DNA of 13,753 bases. Source: Intestinibacillus sp050255995 (GTDB lineage: Bacteria; Bacillota; Clostridia; Oscillospirales; Butyricicoccaceae). The stretch's first letter is position 1. Every line of letters begins with the position of its first letter. Positions 5,869-13,738 of this stretch are shown here, piece by piece. The stretch is from contig JBFWIM010000043.1 in assembly GCA_050255995.1 (NCBI GenBank), forward strand, positions 1 to 13,753, in the 5' to 3' direction. The notes beneath the pieces were generated by a model. That model was not told the origin of the DNA. It saw only the letters and a program-made list of their open reading frames with translations, and searched no databases. The position numbers and the translations under genes are program-made.

Positions 5869-7239
5869 ATGAAACGACTCATCTCCATGCTGCTGGCAGG
5901 CGCGCTGACCATTACGCTCTGCCTGGCGGCGGATCCGGAAGGCGTGACGCCGGCTCCGTCCATGGACGCATCCCCGCAGGCGGAGGAGACCGCCGGCGCG
6001 GATACGCCCGCAGCAACCGCGCAGAACGCGGCGCAGGATACCGCCGACGCCGCGAATGCGGTTACCGTCGCAGCCACTGCGGCGAATACGTCGGCAACAG
6101 CGGACACCGGCACGCAGTCCGGCAGCAAAACCATCGGCTTCACCAGCATCGACCGCACGGTGCGACAGAACAACCTGACCGTGAAGTCCAACGACGAAAC
6201 GCTCGCGGGCATCGGCGCGATGGATACGGATGCGCAGGAAATCGGCCTGTCCATGGGATACAGCACCATGCACGGCCTGAGCGAAAAGCTTGCAGGCTCC
6301 ATCAGTGACCTCAAGAAACTGGATGGCGTTGACGAGGACCTGATCAGCGCGATTACAGATGGTCTTGCCGCGACCAAAGATCTTATGGATATGAACGCGG
6401 CAACCTATCAGAATCAGCTTGAAGACCTCGACGACGATACAACCATTGAGGACAACTACGTGGTTGCCAAAAAGCAGTTCCAATACGTCGCGGACCAGCT
6501 CGTCATGGGCGCGCAGACGCTGTTTATTACCATCGGTACGCTCGAGCTCCAACAGGCGGACGCGCAGCGCGGCCTGACGCAGCTCACCCGCACGCAGGCC
6601 GAAATGCAGAAGCGCTACGACCTCGGCCAGATCGCTGAGCTTGACCTGCTGAAAATCCAGAACCAGAGCGCACAGACCGCGAGCACGATTGAGACGCTCA
6701 AGCTGCAGATCAAAAACCTCAAGGGCGACCTCGCGCTGCTGCTCGGCATGGAACCGACCGTCAGTTTGACCCTGAGTCCGCTCCCCTCGGCATCCGCCGG
6801 CGCGCGCAATTATGACGCCGACCTCAAGGCCGCCATCAAGGCGAGCTATGACCTGTATTTCAAGAACGATACCATGAAAACCGCTTCCAACGATTATGAG
6901 GACAACAAGACCAACACCGTCCACGCCTATGAAGCGGCCAAGATCGCCTATCAGTCGACCGAAAAGCAGCTCACGCTAACCTTCCGTAAGCTGTCAGACG
7001 CGATTCCGGAGAAACAGCGCCTGTATGCGCAGGCACAGGCCGACGAAGCCCTCCAGCAGCGGCTGTTCGATGCGGCGGCCGCAAAGTACGCGCGCGGCCT
7101 GATTTCCAAAAATGAATACACCACTGAAAAGGAAACGCTCGAGGCCAAGCAGAGCGCGGCCAGGAAGGCGGAGATTGACCTGTTCACCGCGGCCAATCAG
7201 TACGACTGGGCGGTGCGCGGCGTAGTCGCGACCAGTTGA
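5869..7239 (+). CDS. TolC-like (outer membrane efflux protein family) exported helical protein
   Basis: A 456-residue protein. Residues 1-20 form a signal peptide (basic MKR, hydrophobic core, probable cleavage after CLA). C18 is preceded by L, so a lipobox is unlikely. Residues 21-85 are an Ala/Thr/Asp-rich low-complexity linker. Residues 90-450 are nearly all helix-forming and contain the TolC-type duplicated pattern: repeat one KRYDLGQIAELDLLKIQ (248-264), repeat two AKYARGLISKNEYTTEKE (405-422), each followed by a long heptad-rich helix. In gram-negative TolC the channel is a helical barrel topped by a membrane beta-barrel; I see no clear amphipathic strands here. GGGAGG (5855-5860) lies 8 nt before the ATG. 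It is first in an operon with an MFP adaptor and RND pump, so it probably docks with them outside the membrane. Family call is fairly sure; architecture is inference. Confidence 0.85.
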   Translation: MKRLISMLLAGALTITLCLAADPEGVTPAPSMDASPQAEETAGADTPAATAQNAAQDTADAANAVTVAATAANTSATADTGTQSGSKTIGFTSIDRTVRQNNLTVKSNDETLAGIGAMDTDAQEIGLSMGYSTMHGLSEKLAGSISDLKKLDGVDEDLISAITDGLAATKDLMDMNAATYQNQLEDLDDDTTIEDNYVVAKKQFQYVADQLVMGAQTLFITIGTLELQQADAQRGLTQLTRTQAEMQKRYDLGQIAELDLLKIQNQSAQTASTIETLKLQIKNLKGDLALLLGMEPTVSLTLSPLPSASAGARNYDADLKAAIKASYDLYFKNDTMKTASNDYEDNKTNTVHAYEAAKIAYQSTEKQLTLTFRKLSDAIPEKQRLYAQAQADEALQQRLFDAAAAKYARGLISKNEYTTEKETLEAKQSAARKAEIDLFTAANQYDWAVRGVVATS

Positions 7240-7296
7240 CGGCAGATATTTCCCTGGAAATACCCCTTTATTGATAGAAAAAGGAGCTTACATAGC

Positions 7297-8496
7297 ATGA
7301 ATTTCAAGAGAACTCTCGCCGGGGCGCTGGCGCTCTCTCTGCTGCTGCTCGGCGGCTGCGGCAATGCCGACGACACATCGGGCGCGGACAACACCGCCGC
7401 ACCCACCGGCACCGCGGTTGAGACGAAGACCGTCCAGCGCGGCGAAATTTTCAATGAGAGCAAGCTTTCCGGCCGCGTTATTGCAAGCCGCGAGGTTTCG
7501 GTGATGTCGCCGCTGCCCGCCAAGGTGCTTTCGGTCAAGGTGAAGGTCGGCGATACGGTTGCGAAGGATCAGGTGCTGTTCACCCTCGACCAGAAGGACA
7601 TCCTGAAAAACTACCAGCCGCTGCTGGATAACTACAACCGCACCAAGACCCTGACCGAAGAAACCATCCGGCAGGCGCAGAAAAACGTTGACGACACACA
7701 GGCGCTGCTGGAGATCGGCGCGGCCTCGCAGAGCCAGCTCGACCAGGCCAAGCTCGCCCTGCTGCAGCAGCAGACCAGCGCCGCAAGCCAGCTCTCCCAG
7801 CTCGACGAGAGCATGAAGGACATCAACGACACGCTCAAGGACACCTCGGTCAAGGCGCCGATCGCGGGCGTGGTGACCACGGTAAACGTTGTGGAGAACA
7901 ATAACGCGAGCCAGAGCGCGCCAGCGGTCGCGATTGCGGAAAACCAGAAGCCGCAGGTGTCGGTTTCGGTCGCGGAAACGCTCATTCCGTCGCTTAAGGT
8001 CGGCGACCCGGTCGACATCACGATTCCCGCCGTGTCCGCCACGCCGTTTACCGCGAAAATCCAGTCCATCTCCCCGACGACCAGCAGCCAGACCCAGCTT
8101 TATGAGGTCAAGATGGATGTCCCTGCCGACGCAGGCTATAAGGTCGGCATGTTTGCAAACGTCACCTTCCGCATGAACCGCCACACCGACGTGGTCGTTA
8201 TTCCGTCCGAGGCCATCCAGACCGACGGCCAGGCCTCGTGGATCTTTATTGTCAACGACCAGGGCGCGGCTTCCAAGGTCACGGTGACCACCGGGCTGAC
8301 GAGCGGCGAAAGCACCGAGATCATCGAAGGGCTCGCGGGCGGCGAGCAGCTGGTCGTCAAGGGGCAGAGCTACCTGTCTGAGGGCGCCGAAATCCGCGTC
8401 GTATCCAAGGACGGGCAGGAGGTAAAGGAGACCGCGCCCGCGGCGCCTGACGCGGCCGGCCAGGGGGCAGCTGCCGGCACGGAGGCAAAATCATGA
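7297..8496 (+). CDS. RND efflux adaptor (HlyD/AcrA-type membrane fusion protein), lipoprotein
   Basis: A 399-residue adaptor linking an RND pump to its outer partner. The signal peptide ends in lipobox LGGC with C21, so the mature protein should be lipid-anchored outside the cytoplasmic membrane. After a short linker come the first half of the barrel-sandwich (lipoyl-like) domain (about 46-100), a helical hairpin (about 102-182), the second lipoyl half with KAPIAGVV (186-193), a beta-barrel (about 218-295) and a membrane-proximal domain (about 296-370). The tail (375-399) is Ala-rich. The hairpin tip SQSQLD (144-149) resembles the TolC-contact motif of AcrA. AAGGAG (7281-7286) precedes the ATG by 10 nt, and the gene follows the TolC-like gene by 57 bp. 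Its stop overlaps the RND start by four bases (ATGA), indicating translational coupling. Confidence 0.95.
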   Translation: MNFKRTLAGALALSLLLLGGCGNADDTSGADNTAAPTGTAVETKTVQRGEIFNESKLSGRVIASREVSVMSPLPAKVLSVKVKVGDTVAKDQVLFTLDQKDILKNYQPLLDNYNRTKTLTEETIRQAQKNVDDTQALLEIGAASQSQLDQAKLALLQQQTSAASQLSQLDESMKDINDTLKDTSVKAPIAGVVTTVNVVENNNASQSAPAVAIAENQKPQVSVSVAETLIPSLKVGDPVDITIPAVSATPFTAKIQSISPTTSSQTQLYEVKMDVPADAGYKVGMFANVTFRMNRHTDVVVIPSEAIQTDGQASWIFIVNDQGAASKVTVTTGLTSGESTEIIEGLAGGEQLVVKGQSYLSEGAEIRVVSKDGQEVKETAPAAPDAAGQGAAAGTEAKS

Positions 8497-11400
8497 AGAA
8501 GCTTGCCGCCCTGTGCCTCAAGCATCGCGTCATGGTGCTCCTGCTGTATATCCTGATCATCGTGTTCGGCATTATCGGCTTTCAGGGGCTCGCGCTCGCG
8601 CTGATGCCCTCCATGGAGATCCCGGTCGCCATGGTCACCACAACCTATGCCGGGGCGGGACCTGAGGAGGTGGAAAACCTCGTCACACGCCCGGTTGAGG
8701 AGGCCGTCGCGCGCATCGCCGGCATGGACACTCTCTCCTCGCAGTCGCGGGAAAACGTGTCGCTGGTCATTGTCCAGTTTGCAGACGGTACGGATATGGA
8801 CAGCACCATGACCGACCTGCGCGCAAAAATCGACCAGATGAAGAGCAGCCTGCCGGACGACGCTTCCGCTCCGGTCGTGATGGAAATGGACCCGGACGCA
8901 ATGCCGGTCATCCAGTTCGGCATCATGGGCTCCAGCCTTGAAAATCTGCAGTCCATCGCCGAGGATACGATCAGCCCCGCGCTCGAGCGTATTGACGGCG
9001 TGGCTTCGGTCGATATCACAGGCGGCTACAACTCTGAAATCGCCATCGACATGGATATGAACCGCATGCGCGGGTACAACCTGTCCATTTCGTACATCTC
9101 TCAGATGCTTGCCGCGGAAAACGTTGCTATTCCAGCGGGTACCGTGCAGAACGGCACGCAAAAACTGACCGTGCGCACCACAGGCGAATACAAAACCGTG
9201 CAGGACATTGCAAACACCATCATTCCGCTGCCCACGGGCGGCACCGTGCGCCTCAATGAGCTTGCGAACGTCTATGAGACCCACGAGGATGTGGACAATA
9301 TCTCCAAAATCAACGGCAAGGAGTGCGTACAGCTCTCGGTCAACAAGCGCTCCGGCGTGAATACGGTCACCGTCGCGGAGGCCTGCGCCGCCGAAATGGC
9401 GAAACTGCACGAGGAAAAGCTGCCGCAGACGGAGTATCTGGCGCTCATGGACCAGTCCGACTATATCAACGATTCGGTCGATTCCGTTATCCAGAACATC
9501 ATTATCGGCGTTGTGCTTGCCGCGCTTGTGCTGTTTATATTCCTGCGGGACTTCGGCGCGACGGCGGTCATTTCGGTCGCGATGCCGATCTGCATCCTGA
9601 CGACCATCCTGCTGATGAAGTCCATGGATATCACGATGAACCTCATGTCTCTCGGCGGTATGGCGATGGGCGTCGGCATGATCGTCGACAACTCGATCGT
9701 TATCCTCGAAAATATTTACCGGTACCGCGACGAGGGCCACAGCCGCTACGAATCCTGCATTTACGGCACGGGCGAGGTCGGCCTTTCGGTTATGGCCTCC
9801 ACGCTCACGACCGTCGCGGTCTTCCTGCCGATCGCGCTCTCAGGCGGCATGGCGGGCATGATCTTCAAGGAATTCTGCCTGACCATTGTTTCGCTGCTCA
9901 TGTCCTCTCTGCTGGTGGCGTTGACGCTGGTGCCGCTGCTGTGCTACGCGCTGCTTGACCGCGGGCAGACCAAGCCAAAGCTGCGCGCCAAACACACCGA
10001 AAAGCTCGCCAAAAAGGATAAGAAGCAGGGCCGAGGCGCCATCATGGCAGCCTATGAAAAATCGCTCCATTATGCCATCCATCACCGTCTGATTTCCACG
10101 GTCGTGTCGGTTGTGATGCTGGTGGTCTTTGTGGGCGGCATTGCCACAGCGGGCATGGAGCTCATGCCGAGTATGGACCAGAGCCTTGTCACGGTTTCGG
10201 TCACCATGCCGATTGGCTCCCGTATAAACCAAACCGCCGATATGGCCGACCGCATCATGACGATTGCGGAAAATACCATTCCCGAAAAAAAGAGCCTGTT
10301 TTATTCCGCATCGGATGAGTCCGCAACGGTCACGGTCAATCTGGTTGGGCTGAAGGAGCGCAAACGCTCCTCGGATCAGGTTGCGAACCAGCTGCGGCAA
10401 GACCTTGCAGACCTGGCCGGCGCAGAGATTTCCATTTCGACGGACGACGGCGACATGAGCGCCATGAGCGGCGACGCCATCAGCGTCAAGATTACGGGGG
10501 ACGACCTTGACCAGCTCGCCGTCATCACCAAGGACCTTGCAAACAAATTCGCGGCAATTCCGCAGGTGACGGAAACCAAGAGCACGGCGCAGGAAGCCGT
10601 ACCGCAGGTCAAAGTTATGCTCAACCGCGAAAATGCCGCGTCCTTCGGCCTGACCGCCGCGACGATCGGCCAGGCGGTGCGCGCGCAGATCGACGGGCAG
10701 GCCGCTTCGGAGCTCAAGGTTGCGGGCGATGAATACGACATCGTCGTGCGCGGTGACCAGCAGGCCTCCGGCAGTCTGGACGCCATCAAGAGCATTCCGG
10801 TGCCGCTGGCCACCGGCGGCTCGGTGCCGCTCGATCTGGTCGCAAATGTGACCACCGAGCTTGCGCCGCAGACCATTACGCGCGAAAACCAGCAGCGCAT
10901 GCTCAACGTAACCGGTACCGCGGAGGAGGATGCGGACATCTCCAAAATCACCACCGAGGTGCAGTCAATTCTGGACAGCTATGATTTCCCTGAAGGGTAT
11001 GGCTACGAAATTAGCGGCGAAAGCGAACAGATGGCGGAAAGCTTCGGCGCGCTCGGCATGGCGCTGCTCGCCGCGCTGGCGCTGGTGTATTTCGTGCTGG
11101 CGAGCCAGTTTGAGTCCTTCCTTATGCCGGTCGTCATCATGCTGATTCTGCCGTTCGGTCTGCTCGGCGGCCTGTTCGGCCTTCCCGCCACCTTTCAGGC
11201 GGTCTCCATGCCCGCGCTGATCGGCGTCATTGTGCTGGCCGGTACGGTCGTCAACTCGTCCATCATCCTGGTGGACTACATCAAAATCCGACGACAGCGC
11301 GGCGAGGACAAGAACACGGCGATTCTAAACGCCTGCCCGCGCCGTGTGCGCCCGGTTATGATGACCGCCATGACTACGGTGCTCGGCCTGCTGCCGATGG

Positions 11401-11624
11401 CGTTCAGCACAGGCGAAGGCAACGAAATGATGAAGCCGATGGCAGTCGTCATGATTTTCGGCATGGTCATTTCTACCCTTGTCACGCTGTATGTCACGCC
11501 GGTGTACTATTCCGTGATGGACAGCATTACGAGCCGGTTTCATCGTCATCCGGGCGAGCGTCCGCCCGAAAACGAACGTCGGGAACTTGAGGAGGCGCTG
11601 AACACACCCGGCATTGTGGACTAA
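8493..11624 (+). CDS. RND-family efflux permease (AcrB/SwrC-like)
   Basis: A 1043-residue proton-driven pump of the cytoplasmic membrane, full length for the family. Twelve membrane segments fall in the expected two-fold pattern: TM1 near 13-30; TM2-6 in 331-486; TM7 near 533-552; TM8-12 in 853-1008. Two large external domains (about 31-330 and 553-852) form the porter region. TM4 carries GMIVDNSIVILENI (395-408), so D399 matches the proton-carrying aspartate, with N400 where AcrB has a second aspartate. In TM10, N921 occupies the place of AcrB K940. These differences are, as I recall, usual among Firmicute RND pumps. The basic linker 488-530 should be cytoplasmic. The start overlaps the adaptor stop, with GGAGG at 8481-8485. 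Substrate is unknown; hydrophobic drugs, detergents or surfactant-like peptides are typical of relatives. Confidence 0.96.
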   Translation: MKKLAALCLKHRVMVLLLYILIIVFGIIGFQGLALALMPSMEIPVAMVTTTYAGAGPEEVENLVTRPVEEAVARIAGMDTLSSQSRENVSLVIVQFADGTDMDSTMTDLRAKIDQMKSSLPDDASAPVVMEMDPDAMPVIQFGIMGSSLENLQSIAEDTISPALERIDGVASVDITGGYNSEIAIDMDMNRMRGYNLSISYISQMLAAENVAIPAGTVQNGTQKLTVRTTGEYKTVQDIANTIIPLPTGGTVRLNELANVYETHEDVDNISKINGKECVQLSVNKRSGVNTVTVAEACAAEMAKLHEEKLPQTEYLALMDQSDYINDSVDSVIQNIIIGVVLAALVLFIFLRDFGATAVISVAMPICILTTILLMKSMDITMNLMSLGGMAMGVGMIVDNSIVILENIYRYRDEGHSRYESCIYGTGEVGLSVMASTLTTVAVFLPIALSGGMAGMIFKEFCLTIVSLLMSSLLVALTLVPLLCYALLDRGQTKPKLRAKHTEKLAKKDKKQGRGAIMAAYEKSLHYAIHHRLISTVVSVVMLVVFVGGIATAGMELMPSMDQSLVTVSVTMPIGSRINQTADMADRIMTIAENTIPEKKSLFYSASDESATVTVNLVGLKERKRSSDQVANQLRQDLADLAGAEISISTDDGDMSAMSGDAISVKITGDDLDQLAVITKDLANKFAAIPQVTETKSTAQEAVPQVKVMLNRENAASFGLTAATIGQAVRAQIDGQAASELKVAGDEYDIVVRGDQQASGSLDAIKSIPVPLATGGSVPLDLVANVTTELAPQTITRENQQRMLNVTGTAEEDADISKITTEVQSILDSYDFPEGYGYEISGESEQMAESFGALGMALLAALALVYFVLASQFESFLMPVVIMLILPFGLLGGLFGLPATFQAVSMPALIGVIVLAGTVVNSSIILVDYIKIRRQRGEDKNTAILNACPRRVRPVMMTAMTTVLGLLPMAFSTGEGNEMMKPMAVVMIFGMVISTLVTLYVTPVYYSVMDSITSRFHRHPGERPPENERRELEEALNTPGIVD

Positions 11625-11654
11625 AGCGTTTCTGAAAAGGGGGAAAAGAGAACC

Positions 11655-12239
11655 ATGCCAACCGATATCAGAACCAAACGGCGCGCGGAGATTCTCTCCG
11701 CCGCCGCACGCGAGTTCGCCGAAATGGGCTTTGAGCGCGCTAAAATTGAGGAGATCGCCCGCCGGGCGGGCATTGGCAAATCGACGGTGTACGAATATTT
11801 TCCGTCAAAAAACGAGCTGCTGACCGCTGTGCTGACCGAGGAATTCCAGTCCATGAACTGCGAATTTGAAGCGTTTTTCGACAAACCGATCGGTCTCCGA
11901 GACAAGCTGGTCGCCATCCTCGACGGTGATGCCGGTAAACTGCTGCTCGACAAAATCGGCACGCTGCTGAACGTGCGGGACACAGCGCCGGCCATGCAGT
12001 TCATGCGGAAATTCGGCAGAACGGAACGCGATTTCATGCTCGCGCTGCTGGAAAAAAGCGTATGCCGCGCCATCGGCACGGGGGAGATCCGCGCGGATAT
12101 CCGGCCGCATCTTGCGGCGATGTTCATTCTGGCGCTTATGATGACTGCGAGCAACCAGCTGATTTTTGGCGACGTGACGGAGCAGGTGCTCGCGGAAACC
12201 GTCGATTACCTGTTTGAAGGCATCGGCTCGCGCGGGTAA
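11655..12239 (+). CDS. TetR/AcrR-family transcriptional regulator
   Basis: A 194-residue TetR-type one-component regulator. The N-terminal DNA-binding domain covers about 5-60, with the helix-turn-helix at 29-49 and the typical recognition helix GKSTVYEYF (41-49) followed by PSKNELL. The C-terminal part is all-helical and variable, as expected for a ligand-sensing and dimerisation domain; its ligand cannot be told from sequence. It follows the RND gene by 30 bp with a purine-rich stretch (AAAAGGGGG, 11635-11643) as ribosome binding site and no promoter between, so it is the fourth gene of the efflux operon. The palindrome at the operon promoter is the obvious target: a pump substrate would release the repressor, and the regulator would be made along with the pump, giving negative feedback. 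Family secure; target inferred. Confidence 0.93.
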   Translation: MPTDIRTKRRAEILSAAAREFAEMGFERAKIEEIARRAGIGKSTVYEYFPSKNELLTAVLTEEFQSMNCEFEAFFDKPIGLRDKLVAILDGDAGKLLLDKIGTLLNVRDTAPAMQFMRKFGRTERDFMLALLEKSVCRAIGTGEIRADIRPHLAAMFILALMMTASNQLIFGDVTEQVLAETVDYLFEGIGSRG

Positions 12240-12274
12240 TGATACAAGCGTAAGAGTTTGTTCATGGAATGTCC

Positions 12275-12303
12275 TTGATTTTCGCGGGGGAACAGGGTAT
12301 GAT
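12275..12303 (+). promoter_or_regulatory. Promoter of the downstream lipoprotein gene
   Basis: TTGATT (12275-12280), a 17-bp spacer and TATGAT (12298-12303). Predicted leader about 50 nt, containing a small hairpin GGCGC/GCGCC (12317-12321, 12328-12332). I see no terminator between the TetR stop at 12239 and this promoter, so read-through from the efflux operon is also possible. Confidence 0.72.
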
Positions 12304-12345
12304 TAAAGTATGATCAGGCGCGTAGTTGCGCCGCCCAACCCCCAG

Positions 12346-12352
12346 AAGGAGG
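12346..12352 (+). promoter_or_regulatory. Ribosome binding site fixing the lipoprotein start
   Basis: AAGGAGG, 9 nt before the ATG at 12362. The frame is open to an earlier ATG at 12326, but that start would place twelve arginine-rich residues before an otherwise standard lipoprotein signal peptide, and the Shine-Dalgarno sequence would lie inside the coding region. Confidence 0.88.
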
Positions 12353-12361
12353 ATATTCCGC

Positions 12362-13033
12362 ATGAAAAAGAACCAAAACAGACTGGCCGCCGGCCTGCTC
12401 GCACTGTTGCTTGCGGCAGGACTCGTTCTGGCCGGCTGCGAAAAGCAGACCGGGGACACCGGCCAAAACGTCACCCCGCCGACCCAGACGGACGACGCGA
12501 ATACCGATACGCCGGCAGACGCCGCACCCAACCTGACCGAAAAGGACGCCAAGTCCCTCGTAGACGAAAAGCTGCCGGAGGGTTATACCTCGCAGTACGC
12601 CAGCGAGATCCAAAGCGACCAGTATGAGGCAGGGCGCAAATACAAGGTCTTTGATGTATCTGATCCGGACGGCAAAAAAGTCGGCGCGGTGGCCATTGAT
12701 CTGGTCAGCGGCGACCGCTACAATTACTCCGACGACGGCAAGCTCGGCGATTACAGCGAGTTCCTGCTTTATAACGCCGGGGCCGACGCCATTATGGACT
12801 GGAACGGCGTTTTCCGGAACGGCGACCTCACCGTCGAGCTGATGCAGGGCGACTCGTCCTCGTTTGAGTTCCGGTTCTCCGACGACACGGCCGGCGTGGC
12901 GCGCATCCGCGGCAACACCGCGTCCTATAACGACGGCGAGCTCACCTTCCTCTACGGCGACGACGGCACGCTCACCATCGGCGGCAAGCTCACCGAGCTT
13001 GCGGGAGCCTACACTCCGGATACGGGTTCATAA
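12362..13033 (+). CDS. Lipoprotein of unknown function, possible PepSY-like domain
   Basis: A 223-residue exported protein I cannot name. The signal peptide (MKKNQNR then a Leu/Ala core) ends in lipobox LAGC with C26, so it should be lipid-anchored outside the cytoplasmic membrane. Residues 27-57 are a polar Thr/Asp/Pro linker. Residues 58-122 (helix, then YKVFDVSDPDGKKVGAVAID and a SGDRYNY turn) recall a PepSY-type alpha/beta module, a fold often linked to inhibiting or modulating secreted enzymes. Residues 145-218 are a run of short strands rich in Gly, Asp and aromatic residues (LTFLYGDDGTLTIGG), looking like a small beta-sandwich or barrel. Both domain ideas are weak. The gene has its own promoter, lies 122 bp after the TetR gene on the same strand, and ends at a terminator shared with the convergent Nudix gene. 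Confidence 0.85.
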   Translation: MKKNQNRLAAGLLALLLAAGLVLAGCEKQTGDTGQNVTPPTQTDDANTDTPADAAPNLTEKDAKSLVDEKLPEGYTSQYASEIQSDQYEAGRKYKVFDVSDPDGKKVGAVAIDLVSGDRYNYSDDGKLGDYSEFLLYNAGADAIMDWNGVFRNGDLTVELMQGDSSSFEFRFSDDTAGVARIRGNTASYNDGELTFLYGDDGTLTIGGKLTELAGAYTPDTGS

Positions 13034-13041
13034 ACAGCAAA

Positions 13042-13070
13042 AAAGAGGACGGATGCATTCCGTCCTCTTT
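13042..13070. terminator. Bidirectional intrinsic terminator between lipoprotein and Nudix genes
   Basis: A perfect 12-bp stem (13042-13053 and 13059-13070; core GAGGACGGA/TCCGTCCTC) closes a 5-nt loop. It lies 8 nt after the lipoprotein stop and 5 nt after the Nudix stop on the other strand. On the minus strand it runs into six Ts (13039-13044 read as A on plus). On the plus strand the tail is TTTCTGTTTT. It should serve both convergent genes. Confidence 0.93.
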
Positions 13071-13075
13071 CTGTT

Positions 13076-13738
13076 TTACACCCGCCGCCCCAGCGCCCGG
13101 CAGACCTGCCGCCATTCGGCAAGACCCCGCGACAGTTCTGCCGGCGGGATGCACTCCCGCGTGCCGTCCGCCGCCGTCACGGGCAGCGGCACGCCCTCCC
13201 GCAGGGTTTCAGCCAGCGCGTCGCACGCGGTCCAGACCATGCGCTGCACCTCCGGTCCGGGGGAAAAGGCCGGGGGCTTTTCCGCGACATACGCGAACGA
13301 GCCCGCCAGCTCGTCGTCCACGAAATCCGGCGCGTAGACCGTTTTGACCCGCTGCTCGCCCGCCGGGCGCAGGCTTTCCGCAGGCAGGGAGAGCCCGCAT
13401 TCCTCGAACGCCTCGCGGCATGCGGCGTCCAGGGGATTTTCCCCCGGATCGACATGCCCGGTAGCCGCCCAGTCATACGCGCCCGGCGCGGCCTTTTTGT
13501 CAAAGCTGCGCTGCTGCAGCCACACGCCGGGCACACCGTCCCGCGTTTGGAACACATGCAGATGCGCCACGAAGTGCAGCAGACCGCAGCGGTGTACCAG
13601 CGCGCGCGGCAGCACGCCGCAGGGCTGGCGGTTTGCGTCATAGACGGTCAAGAACTCGTCTTCCGACCGCGCGAGCCCGTCTGCGAGCGCCTGCTTCTCC
13701 GCGCGCGGCAGCTTTTTGAGCGCGGCCTCGCGCCGCAT
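13076..13738 (-). CDS. Nudix hydrolase, YfcD/IPP-isomerase-like
   Basis: A 220-residue Nudix protein. The Nudix box GX5EX7REUXEEXGU is intact at 94-116: G94, E100, R108, E109, E112, E113, G115, L116. These residues bind the metal and position the water that cleaves nucleoside-diphosphate-linked substrates. N-terminal to it, RALVHRCGLLHFVAHLHVF (45-63) followed by LQQRSFDKK (74-82) is the pattern of the YfcD-like branch, related in sequence to isopentenyl-diphosphate isomerase but not shown to isomerise. The C-terminal 85 residues are less conserved and make it somewhat longer than the roughly 180-residue members I recall. The chosen ATG has a weak GGAG 5 nt upstream (13744-13747), but the frame stays open to the window edge, so the true start could lie outside. 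Substrate unknown. Confidence 0.88.
   Translation of the reverse strand: MRREAALKKLPRAEKQALADGLARSEDEFLTVYDANRQPCGVLPRALVHRCGLLHFVAHLHVFQTRDGVPGVWLQQRSFDKKAAPGAYDWAATGHVDPGENPLDAACREAFEECGLSLPAESLRPAGEQRVKTVYAPDFVDDELAGSFAYVAEKPPAFSPGPEVQRMVWTACDALAETLREGVPLPVTAADGTRECIPPAELSRGLAEWRQVCRALGRRV

Noticed and set aside
5914..5931. Lipobox in the TolC-like protein around C18
   Set aside because: The residue before the cysteine is leucine (I-T-L-C), which does not fit the G/A/S needed at that position; ordinary signal peptidase cleavage after CLA is more likely.
3829..6924. A 1031-codon open frame on the minus strand opposite the ABC and TolC-like genes
   Set aside because: It runs antisense through two well-supported genes, a strong terminator and a promoter, has a His/Arg/Val-rich composition and no recognisable domain or ribosome binding site. 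It results from the high GC at third positions of the real genes.
8370..9740. A 456-codon minus-strand open frame across the adaptor and RND genes
   Set aside because: Antisense to the conserved RND gene, His/Asp/Arg-rich, no domain.
12326..12361. Longer lipoprotein starting at 12326
   Set aside because: It would add twelve Arg-rich residues ahead of a normal lipoprotein signal and bury the AAGGAGG site.
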